NCBI GenBank assembly: GCA_038251625.1
Contig: JBBSBE010000042.1
Location: forward strand, 1 to 29,502
DNA: 29,502 nucleotides
Direction of reading: 5' to 3'
Source: JBBQXK01 sp038251625
GTDB taxonomy: Bacteria > Pseudomonadota > Alphaproteobacteria > Rhodobacterales > Rhodobacteraceae
Under the pieces are notes generated by a model that saw only the letters and a program-made list of their open reading frames with translations, ran no database searches and was not told the origin of the DNA. Each line of letters opens with the position of its first letter. The stretch's first letter is position 1. Positions 7,345 through 14,509 of the stretch are shown here, one piece after another. A program made the translations under genes and the position numbers.

Positions 7345-8232
7345 ATGCTCGCCTACTGGAAAAAGAACCAGCTTGCCCTGTCGCCGTGGCTCTTCCTCGC
7401 GCCCGGCCTCGCGATGTTCGCCATCTACGTCATCATCCCGATCTTCCAGTCGATGTGGATCTCCTTCTACGACTGGGATGGCCTTGGGCCGAAAGAGTGG
7501 ATCGGCACCGCCAACTACGCCGAACTGGTGGATGACGAAGCGTTCTACACCTCGCTCAAGAACAACGTGCTGTGGCTTCTGCTCTACCTTCTTGCAGTGC
7601 CCGCGGGCCTCTTCGTCGCGATCTTCCTGAACCAGACAGTGCGCGGCATCCGCATCTACAAGTCGCTCTTCTTCTTCCCCTTCGTGATCAGCCAGGTCGT
7701 CGTTGGCCTGATGTTTTCGTGGTTCTACGCCCCGAATTTCGGCCTTTTCTACAAGCTGATCGAAGCCGTGACCGGCACCGGGGTCGCGGTCCTCGCCGAC
7801 GAACACCTCGTGACCTACGGGATCATCGTCGCGGGCCTCTGGCCGCAGATCGCCTATGTGATGATCCTCTACTTGACCGGCCTCAACAACGTTGCTCCCG
7901 ATCAGGTCGAGGCCGCGCGTCTGGACGGCGCCAAGGGCTGGCGGATGCTGTGGTATGTGATCCTGCCGCAACTGCGCCCCGCCACCTTCATCGCCGTGGT
8001 GGTCACGGTCATCGGCGCGCTGCGCAGCTTCGACCTTGTCTCGATCATGACGGACGGCGGCCCCTACGGCTCGTCCCGCGTGCTGTCGTTTTACATGTAC
8101 GAACAGGCGCTGTCGGAATACGGATACCGGATGGGCTATGGCGCGGCCATCGCCGTGGTGCTTTTCGCCATCATGATGATCTTCATCTCGGGCTTCATCT
8201 GGAAGATGTGGCGCGACGAGACGGAGCGCTGA
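7345..8232 (+). CDS. Sugar ABC transporter permease 1 (MalF-like)
   Basis: Inner-membrane subunit of a CUT1 importer with about six hydrophobic segments in 295 residues. The cytoplasmic EAA loop that contacts the ATPase reads EAARLDGAKGWRMLWYVILPQLRP and lies in the second half, as expected. I prefer the ATG at 7345, which has GGGGG 5 bases upstream, over the in-frame GTG at 7339; the difference is two residues. The gene follows the tandem hairpins and is one base away from the second permease gene, so the permeases are expressed together and probably at lower level than the binding protein. Confidence 0.92.
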   Translation: MLAYWKKNQLALSPWLFLAPGLAMFAIYVIIPIFQSMWISFYDWDGLGPKEWIGTANYAELVDDEAFYTSLKNNVLWLLLYLLAVPAGLFVAIFLNQTVRGIRIYKSLFFFPFVISQVVVGLMFSWFYAPNFGLFYKLIEAVTGTGVAVLADEHLVTYGIIVAGLWPQIAYVMILYLTGLNNVAPDQVEAARLDGAKGWRMLWYVILPQLRPATFIAVVVTVIGALRSFDLVSIMTDGGPYGSSRVLSFYMYEQALSEYGYRMGYGAAIAVVLFAIMMIFISGFIWKMWRDETER

Positions 8233-8233
8233 G

Positions 8234-9079
8234 ATGTTTCCACGCCCGATTGAACAGACCTCGCCCACCACCCGGACGCTCTACAAGATCGCTTTGCCGG
8301 TAGCGCTCTTCTTCTGGCTGCTGCCGCTTCTCGGCGTCGCGATGACATCCGTGCGCCCCGCGGCCGACCTTGCACAAGGCAATTACTTCGGCTGGCCGTC
8401 CTACTTCGCCTTCGAGAATTACGCCGACGTGTTCCGCAACACGCCGATGGCCAAATACATCGTCAACTCGTTCTGGGTGACGATCCCCACCGTGATCGGC
8501 TCGGTGGCACTCAGCTTGATGACGGGCTTTGCGCTGGCGGTCTACAAGTTCCGCTCGAACCTCCTGATCTTCTTTCTGTTCGTGGCGGGCAACTTCGTGC
8601 CGTTCCAGATCCTCATGGTCCCCGTGCGCGACCTCACGCTCCAGCTTGGCATGTACAACACCTGGTATGGCCTCGCGCTCTTTCACATCGCGTTCCAGAC
8701 GGGCTTTTGCACCCTCTTCATGCGCAACTTCATCAAGGCCCTGCCGTTCGAGCTTTTCGAGGCCGCGCGGGTCGAAGGCGTCGCCGAATGGCGCATCTTC
8801 TGGTACATCGTGCTGCCCCTGATGCGCCCTGCCATCGCGGCGCTCTCGGTGCTGATCTTCACCTTCATCTGGAACGATTTCTTCTGGGCCACCGTGCTCA
8901 CCTCGGGCGCCGACAACCAGCCCATCACGGCGGGGCTTTCCTCGCTCAACGGCCAATGGGTCGCGGCATGGCACCTTGTCTCGGCAGGCTCGATCCTTGC
9001 CGCACTGCCGCCCGTCCTGATGTTCTTTCTGATGCAACGGCACTTCATCGCGGGCCTCACCCTCGGCGCCGTGAAGTGA
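8234..9079 (+). CDS. Sugar ABC transporter permease 2 (MalG-like)
   Basis: The second transmembrane subunit, 281 residues. A first transmembrane segment at about 19-37 (ALPVALFFWLLPLLGVAM) is followed by a periplasmic region and five further hydrophobic stretches. The EAA loop is EAARVEGVAEWRIFWYIVLPLMRP. The start lies one base after the stop of permease 1 with GGAG shortly upstream. Together with the binding protein, permease 1 and the divergent ATPase it completes a CUT1 transporter for galactosides; substrate comes from context. Confidence 0.92.
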   Translation: MFPRPIEQTSPTTRTLYKIALPVALFFWLLPLLGVAMTSVRPAADLAQGNYFGWPSYFAFENYADVFRNTPMAKYIVNSFWVTIPTVIGSVALSLMTGFALAVYKFRSNLLIFFLFVAGNFVPFQILMVPVRDLTLQLGMYNTWYGLALFHIAFQTGFCTLFMRNFIKALPFELFEAARVEGVAEWRIFWYIVLPLMRPAIAALSVLIFTFIWNDFFWATVLTSGADNQPITAGLSSLNGQWVAAWHLVSAGSILAALPPVLMFFLMQRHFIAGLTLGAVK

Positions 9080-9091
9080 ACCCCTTCGCCG

Positions 9092-9117
9092 GGTAGGGTG
9101 GGTGCACCCACCCTACC
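9092..9117. repeat. 26-bp perfect palindrome after the permease genes
   Basis: The half GGTAGGGTGGGTG (9092-9104) is followed with no spacer by its exact complement (9105-9117). It lies 12 bases after the permease 2 stop and about 60 bases before the alpha-galactosidase start. In RNA it would form a long hairpin with a tiny loop. GTAGGGTGGGT-type palindromes are, as I recall, widespread dispersed elements in bacteria, so a mobile REP-like unit is likely; it might also stabilise the transporter mRNA. Confidence 0.65.
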
Positions 9118-9175
9118 TTGCAACCCCCATCACGCCGGCGGCATCCACCCCCCCCGGCCCGCACGGCGCACCTGA

Positions 9176-11245
9176 ATGAACACCTACCGCCTCGACACAC
9201 CCCTTCAGACGATGGTCCTCGCCACGGCGGGCGGACTGCCCGAGGTGATCTACTGGGGCCCACCGCTGCCCGCCGACGAAAACCTCTCTGCCCTCTTTGC
9301 CGCCACCCTGTCCGACCTGACCGGCGGCATGCTCGATACGCTCCCGCCCCTCTCGCTGACGCCCGAGCCTGCCCGCGCTTTTCCCGGCGCCCCTGGCCTT
9401 GTGGCCAGTGGCGCGGGCGGCGCGCCACTGGCGCCCGCCGTCACCTTCACCCGCGCGCAGAAAACGGCCACCACACTTGCCCTCGTCAGCACCGCCGATG
9501 GCCTCACACTGACCCATCACCTCGCCACCCGCGAAACCGGCGTGATCACCCTGCGCACCGCCCTCACGTCCACCACGCCCGTCCGCATCCAGTGGCTGGC
9601 GGCCCCCGTCCTGCCCGGCCCGCAATCGGGCGATATCCTCGATTGCGCGGGCAAATGGACACGCGAGTTTCAGCCGCAGCGCACCCCATGGTCCCCAGGT
9701 CAGCGCGTGCGCGAATCACGCTCCGGCCGCTCGGGCCATGATCACCCGCCCTATGCGATCTTTCCGGCACTTGGCTGCACCAACACCACAGGCACCGCCC
9801 ATGCCCTTGCCTACGCATGGTCCGGCGGCCACCGCATGATTGCAGAAGAGCTGCCTGACGGTCGGCGCCAGATCCAGTTCGGCCATGCCACCGGCGCCGA
9901 ACCCGAACCCGGCACCGATTTTGAGACTGCCGACCTCATCGCCGCCGTCTCCACCACCGGCCTCAACGGCATCGCCGCCACCTTCCAGCGCGACACCCGC
10001 GACCGTATCGTGCAATGGCCCGACGCGGCCCGCCCCCGCCCCGTCCACTACAACTGTTGGGAGGCGGTCTACTTCCGCCATGACCTGCCCACCCTCGCCG
10101 ACATCGCCACCCGCGCCGCCGCACTGGGCGCCGAGCGTTTCGTGCTCGATGACGGCTGGTTCGGGCGCCGCGACAACGACACGACCAGCCTTGGCGACTG
10201 GACAGTGGACCGCCGCAAATGGCCCGATGGCCTGCACCCTCTCATCGCCCATGTCCATGCGCAGGGCATGACCTTCGGCCTGTGGGTCGAGCCCGAGATG
10301 GTCAACCCCGTGTCAGACCTCTACCACGCCCATCCCGACTGGGCGCTGGGGCCGAAGGACCAGACGCTTGGCCGTCACCAGATGGTGCTCAACCTCGCCC
10401 TTCCGGCGGTGCAGGACCATCTCTTCGAGGCGCTCGATGCGCTTCTTGCCGAATATCCCATCGATTACCTCAAGTGGGATCACAACCGCCTTCTGCCGGT
10501 GTCGGACGCGGCTCAGACGCACGCCGTCTATGCCCTTCTCGCCCGTCTCCGTGTCGCCCACCCAAGCGTGGAAATCGAAAGCTGCGCCTCCGGCGGCGGG
10601 CGCATCGATGCAGGCATCCTCGCCCACACCCACCGCGTCTGGCTTTCCGACAGCAACGACGCGCTGGAACGCCTGGCGATCCAGGCCGAGGCCGCGCTCT
10701 TCCTGCCTGCCGCCGTCACCGGCAGCCACGTCGGCCCCCGCCACTGCCATACATCGGGGCGCGACCTGCCCATGTCCTTCCGCGCCCGCGTGGCGGCGCA
10801 GCGCCACATGGGGTTCGAGATGGACCCCCGCGAACTGACGGATGCGGAAGCCGCCACGCTCACCGCCGTCACCGCCTGGTGGAAGGCTAACCGGGATTGG
10901 ATGCTCGCAGGCACGATCCAGCGCCTCGACAGCCCCGACCCGGCGGTGACAGCCGAAATGCATCTTGCCGCCGATGGTGCCCGCTTCATCCTTTTCGCGG
11001 GGCAATCCACCACGTCCGCTCAGGTCCTGCCCCGCCCTCTCCCCCTTACCGGCCTCGACCCTGCCGCGCGCTACGACGTCACGCTTCTCAACCCCGAAGA
11101 CGCCGCCCGCCACTCCCGTGGCCCGAATGCGCTCAAATCAGGCCACCTCACCCTGACCGGCACCGCCCTCATGCAACGCGGCCTTACCCTTCCCGTCGCC
11201 TGGCCCGCCACCATGTGGATGGTCGAAGGCCGCCGCCTCGCATGA
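9176..11245 (+). CDS. Alpha-galactosidase, GH36
   Basis: Hydrolyses terminal alpha-galactosyl residues of melibiose or raffinose-type sugars. At 689 residues it has normal GH36 length: an N-terminal beta-sandwich (about 1-280), a TIM barrel (about 285-590) and a C-terminal beta domain. Conserved blocks are YNCWEAVYF, FVLDDGWFG, the nucleophile D435 in DYLKWDHNR, ESCASGGGRID, and the acid/base D492 in WLSDSNDA. No signal peptide is seen, so it acts in the cytoplasm on imported oligosaccharide. There is no clear Shine-Dalgarno before the ATG at 9176; nevertheless the next Met is only 12 residues in. It sits between the transporter and the galactose catabolic genes. Confidence 0.94.
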   Translation: MNTYRLDTPLQTMVLATAGGLPEVIYWGPPLPADENLSALFAATLSDLTGGMLDTLPPLSLTPEPARAFPGAPGLVASGAGGAPLAPAVTFTRAQKTATTLALVSTADGLTLTHHLATRETGVITLRTALTSTTPVRIQWLAAPVLPGPQSGDILDCAGKWTREFQPQRTPWSPGQRVRESRSGRSGHDHPPYAIFPALGCTNTTGTAHALAYAWSGGHRMIAEELPDGRRQIQFGHATGAEPEPGTDFETADLIAAVSTTGLNGIAATFQRDTRDRIVQWPDAARPRPVHYNCWEAVYFRHDLPTLADIATRAAALGAERFVLDDGWFGRRDNDTTSLGDWTVDRRKWPDGLHPLIAHVHAQGMTFGLWVEPEMVNPVSDLYHAHPDWALGPKDQTLGRHQMVLNLALPAVQDHLFEALDALLAEYPIDYLKWDHNRLLPVSDAAQTHAVYALLARLRVAHPSVEIESCASGGGRIDAGILAHTHRVWLSDSNDALERLAIQAEAALFLPAAVTGSHVGPRHCHTSGRDLPMSFRARVAAQRHMGFEMDPRELTDAEAATLTAVTAWWKANRDWMLAGTIQRLDSPDPAVTAEMHLAADGARFILFAGQSTTSAQVLPRPLPLTGLDPAARYDVTLLNPEDAARHSRGPNALKSGHLTLTGTALMQRGLTLPVAWPATMWMVEGRRLA

Positions 11246-11252
11246 CCTTGCA

Positions 11253-11290
11253 GCTTCTTCTCTGGCCAAATATCCCCGCCGGAGGCTCCC
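11253..11290 (+). repeat. Dispersed 38-bp gene-end repeat, copy 2
   Basis: Same element as 3973-4010 with one difference (TCTGGCC for TCTGCCC), same orientation, 7 bases after the alpha-galactosidase stop and 28 before the next start. Here it is inside an apparent operon, so it is unlikely to be a strict terminator. Confidence 0.7.
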
Positions 11291-11318
11291 GCCCCCCCAA
11301 CCCGCAGAACGCATCAGA

Positions 11319-12089
11319 ATGAAAAACCTGCCCACCTTCCCGGACCTGCAGGGCGCCTCCGTCTTCATCACCGGCGGTGGATCGGGCATCGGCGCCGCAC
11401 TGACCGAAGGGTTCCTGCGTCAGGGCGCGCGCGTGGCCTTCTGCCAGCGCCGCGATCCCGCCCGGTTCTGCGATGCGATGGAGGCGGCCACCGGAAACCG
11501 CCCCTTGGGCCTCACCTCTGACATCACCGATACCGGCGCCCTGCGCGCCACGCTCGCGCAGGCGGCCGATGCCCACGGCCCCGTCACCCGCCTCGTCAAC
11601 AACGCAGCCAGCGACCAGCGCCACGCAACGCTGGAGACGACGCCCGAGTTCTGGGACGCGTCCATGGCGGTGAACCTCAGGGCCTATTTCTTCGCGGCCC
11701 AGACCGTCATCCCCGGCATGATCGCGGCGGGCGGCGGCGCCATCGTCAACTTTTCCTCGATCAGCTACATGATGGCCGATACCGGCTACATTTCCTACAT
11801 CTCCGCCAATGCAGGCATCATCGGCATGACCCGCAGCCTTGCCCGCGAATTCGGCCCCCGGCGTATCCGCGTCAACGCCCTTGCCCCGGGTTGGGTGCTG
11901 ACCGAGAAGCAAAAAGAGATGTGGGTGACGCCGGAAAGCCTGCAAGCCCATCTCGCCACGCAGTGCCTGCCCGATCCGCTGTCGCCCGAGGATGTGGTTG
12001 CAGGCTGCCTGTTCCTTGCCTCTGACGCCGCGAAGATGATGACCGCGCAAAGCCTTGTCATCGACGGTGGCGTGGTGGTGACGGGATGA
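11319..12089 (+). CDS. SDR-family dehydrogenase, probable D-galactose 1-dehydrogenase (Lys replaced by Asn in YxxxK)
   Basis: A 256-residue classical short-chain dehydrogenase. The cofactor loop TGGGSGIG is at 18-25, NNAAS at 94-98, active-site S147 in NFSSIS, and Y160. The residue four after the tyrosine, normally the catalytic lysine, is N164 (YISAN, codon AAT at 11808-11810). The C-terminal part (APGWVLTEKQ, QCLPDPLSPEDV, SLVIDGG) resembles sugar dehydrogenases of the galactose type. In this locus, next to a lactonase, KDGal kinase and KDPGal aldolase, the expected reaction is oxidation of D-galactose to galactonolactone with NAD(P). The substitution could weaken activity, be compensated, or be a subfamily trait. 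Family is certain, substrate inferred. Confidence 0.82.
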   Translation: MKNLPTFPDLQGASVFITGGGSGIGAALTEGFLRQGARVAFCQRRDPARFCDAMEAATGNRPLGLTSDITDTGALRATLAQAADAHGPVTRLVNNAASDQRHATLETTPEFWDASMAVNLRAYFFAAQTVIPGMIAAGGGAIVNFSSISYMMADTGYISYISANAGIIGMTRSLAREFGPRRIRVNALAPGWVLTEKQKEMWVTPESLQAHLATQCLPDPLSPEDVVAGCLFLASDAAKMMTAQSLVIDGGVVVTG

Positions 12090-12171
12090 TGCGCAATGGC
12101 CGGACCATGAATGTCGCAGGGACGCCGGGCATCACGAAATGCCGTGCCGGCAACGGTTGGGGGTGCGTCGC

Positions 12172-13059
12172 GTGAGCCGCTGGATCGCCGTCGATTGGGG
12201 TACCTCGAACCTGCGCCTCTGGGCGATGGATGATGCGCGCGTCTTGGACGCGGCTGCCTCCGATCAGGGGATGGGCGGCCTTGCGCGCGACGGGTTCGAA
12301 CCCGCCCTTCTGGCCCTCGCCGATCCATGGCTGCCAGCGGGCGTGCAAACCCCCGTTGTCGTCTGCGGCATGGCCGGATCGCGTCAGGGCTGGCACGAGG
12401 CGCCCTATCGAGCGGTGCCTTGCGCCCCCGTTTTGGCGGCAAGCCTTGTGCCCGTGCCGACCGTCGATCCCCGCCTGTCTGTCCGCATCGTGCCGGGCCT
12501 GAAGCAATCGCCCCCCGCCGACGTGATGCGCGGCGAGGAGACACAGATCGCGGGCGCACTGGCGATGGATCCCGGCTTTGACGGCGTGCTCTGCCTGCCC
12601 GGCACGCATTCCAAATGGGTCCATGTTTCGGCGGGCGAGGTGGTCAGTTTCCAGACCTTCATGACGGGCGAGGTGTTCGCGCTGCTCGCGGGCCAATCGG
12701 TTCTGCGCCATTCGGTGTCGGGCGACGGTTGGGATGACGCAGCCTTTGCCGAGGCCGTCTCCGATGCGCTTTCGCGGCCCGAACGCCTGGCCGCCCGGCT
12801 GTTCTCCCTCCGCGCGGAAAGCCTGATCGCGGGTCTCGCGCCGCCACAGGCCCGCGCCCGCCTGTCCGGCCTGCTGATCGGGGCAGAGCTTGCCGCCGCG
12901 CGCCCCTATTGGCTGGGCCAACCCGTGGCCCTGATCGGGTCCGACCGTCTGGCCCGCACCTATGCCGCCGCCCTTGCGCTGCAAGGCGTCACCGCCCGCC
13001 TGATCCCCGCCACCGAGGCCACCTTGAAAGGCCTCGCCGCTGCAGGAGCCACGCCATGA
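12172..13059 (+). CDS. dgoK: 2-dehydro-3-deoxygalactonokinase
   Basis: Phosphorylates 2-keto-3-deoxygalactonate to its 6-phosphate in the De Ley-Doudoroff pathway. With a GTG start at 12172 the protein has 295 residues, near the usual length, and opens with WIAVDWGTSNLRLWAM, the DGOK-family nucleotide-binding motif. Later blocks are VVCGMAGSRQGWHEAPY, MRGEETQIAGAL and CLPGTHSKWV. An in-frame ATG at 12139 would add 11 residues that do not match the family, and a G-rich Shine-Dalgarno lies about 8 bases before the GTG. The stop overlaps the dgoA start as ATGA. Confidence 0.93.
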   Translation: MSRWIAVDWGTSNLRLWAMDDARVLDAAASDQGMGGLARDGFEPALLALADPWLPAGVQTPVVVCGMAGSRQGWHEAPYRAVPCAPVLAASLVPVPTVDPRLSVRIVPGLKQSPPADVMRGEETQIAGALAMDPGFDGVLCLPGTHSKWVHVSAGEVVSFQTFMTGEVFALLAGQSVLRHSVSGDGWDDAAFAEAVSDALSRPERLAARLFSLRAESLIAGLAPPQARARLSGLLIGAELAAARPYWLGQPVALIGSDRLARTYAAALALQGVTARLIPATEATLKGLAAAGATP

Positions 13060-13661
13060 CCCACCGCCCCCTGATCGCCATCCTGCGCGGGATCACCCCG
13101 CCCGAGGCGCTGCCCGTTGCCCGGGCGCTCATCGACGCAGGGATCACCCGGATCGAGGTGCCGCTGAACTCGCCCGATCCCTTCGCCTCGATTGCCGCCA
13201 TCGCGCGCGGATATCCGCAGGCGCAGGTCGGTGCGGGCACGGTTCTGACGATCGCCGAGGTTGCCCGCGTGGCAGAAGCGGGCGGCACCCTCGTCGTCTC
13301 GCCCAACGCCGATTCTGCCGTCATCACCGCCACGCGCGCCGCGGGCATGGAAAGCTGGCCCGGCATCATGACCCCGACCGAGGCGTTTGCCGCCATCGCC
13401 GCAGGGGCCACCGGCCTCAAGCTCTTTCCCGCCAGCCTGATCGGACCTGCAGGCCTCAGGGCGATGAAGGCCGTGCTGCCCACGGGTTGCCCGGTCTACG
13501 CCGTGGGCGGGGCAGGCCCCGAAAACTTTGCCGAATGGGCCAGCGCCGGGGCTGCCGGCTTTGGCATCGGCACAGCGCTGTACACGCCCGGGCTTTCCGC
13601 CACGGATGTCGCGGCACGGGCGCGCACCATCGTATCCGCCTGTGACGGGGCCTTCGCATGA
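13056..13661 (+). CDS. dgoA: 2-dehydro-3-deoxy-6-phosphogalactonate aldolase
   Basis: Class I aldolase of the KDPG/KHG family that cleaves KDPGal to pyruvate and D-glyceraldehyde 3-phosphate. It has 201 residues. The Schiff-base lysine is K122 in GLKLFPAS and the general base is E34 in RIEVPLNSPDP; GAGTVL, PGIMTPTEA and GGAGPENF are further family blocks. The start ATG is inside the dgoK stop (ATGA), with AGGAG 8 bases upstream. The neighbouring dgoK favours the galactonate rather than the gluconate substrate. Its own stop overlaps the lactonase start as ATGA. Confidence 0.93.
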   Translation: MTHRPLIAILRGITPPEALPVARALIDAGITRIEVPLNSPDPFASIAAIARGYPQAQVGAGTVLTIAEVARVAEAGGTLVVSPNADSAVITATRAAGMESWPGIMTPTEAFAAIAAGATGLKLFPASLIGPAGLRAMKAVLPTGCPVYAVGGAGPENFAEWASAGAAGFGIGTALYTPGLSATDVAARARTIVSACDGAFA

Positions 13662-14509
13662 CCGCCCTCACCTTCGACACGCGCCCCTGCGCCCTTGGCG
13701 AGGGCCCGCTCTGGCACCCCCTGCGCGGCCAGCTTTTCTGGTTCGATATCACCGGCCGCCGCCTGCTGACCCGCATTGGCGAAGCGGCGCAGGAATGGCA
13801 TTTCCCCGAAATGGTCTCTGCCGCCGGATGGACGGATGAAAACGGCCTGCTCATTGCCTCGGAATCGCGACTCTTCCACCTCGACCTGACCACCGGCACC
13901 CAGAAATCGGTCATCGCGCTGGACGCGGGCAATGGGGGGACCCGCTCCAACGACGGGCGCGCCGATCCGCAGGGCGGCTTCTGGATCGGCACCATGTCGA
14001 AATCCGAAGCGCGCGGCGCGGGCGCGATCTGGCGGTACTACAAGGGCGAACTGCGCCGCCTCTACGCCCCCATCTCGATCCCCAATGCCATCGCCTTCCC
14101 GCCGAACGGGCAAAGCGCGCAGTTTGCCGATACCGTCACCGGACGGGTGATGCGCGTGGAACTCGATACCGCCGGCTGGCCCAAGGGCGAACCGGAGGTG
14201 TTTCTCGATCTGACCGCCGAACGGCTCAACCCCGATGGCGCCGTCTTCGATGCCACCGGTCGCATGTGGCTGGCCGAATGGGGCGCGTCGCGGGTGGCGG
14301 CCTATGCGCCCGATGGCACCCGGGTGGACACCATCGCCTTTTCCGCCCCCCACACCTCTTGCCCCGCTTTCGGGGGCACAACGCTTTACTGCACCACGGC
14401 GCTGCACCTCATGTCCGCCGAGGCCCGTGCCGCCCATCCGCAGGCAGGCCATACCTTTGCCGTGCCCGGCGTGGCGCGCGGCCTTTCCGAACATCGGGTG
14501 ATCCTGTGA
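13658..14509 (+). CDS. SMP-30/gluconolactonase-family lactonase, probable galactonolactonase
   Basis: A six-bladed beta-propeller hydrolase of 283 residues. The metal and substrate ligands of the family can be placed: E15 in GEGPLWH, N98/D99 in RSNDGRADP, N143 in SIPNAIAF and D193 in NPDGAVFDATGRMWLAEW. In this operon it most likely opens the galactonolactone made by the dehydrogenase. It lacks a signal peptide, in keeping with a cytoplasmic step. It is coupled to dgoA (ATGA) and to the GH42 gene (GTGA). L-arabinono- or gluconolactone activity is a possible alternative since this family is promiscuous. Confidence 0.88.
   Translation: MTALTFDTRPCALGEGPLWHPLRGQLFWFDITGRRLLTRIGEAAQEWHFPEMVSAAGWTDENGLLIASESRLFHLDLTTGTQKSVIALDAGNGGTRSNDGRADPQGGFWIGTMSKSEARGAGAIWRYYKGELRRLYAPISIPNAIAFPPNGQSAQFADTVTGRVMRVELDTAGWPKGEPEVFLDLTAERLNPDGAVFDATGRMWLAEWGASRVAAYAPDGTRVDTIAFSAPHTSCPAFGGTTLYCTTALHLMSAEARAAHPQAGHTFAVPGVARGLSEHRVIL

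Noticed and set aside
5980..8271. 763-codon minus-strand open frame
   Set aside because: It lies antisense to the binding-protein and permease genes; its His/Asp/Gly-rich composition is typical of GC-rich shadow frames.
12090..12171. Small hairpin GGCAT-N6-ATGCC before dgoK
   Set aside because: Stem of only five pairs without T-run; not distinguishable from chance in this GC-rich DNA.
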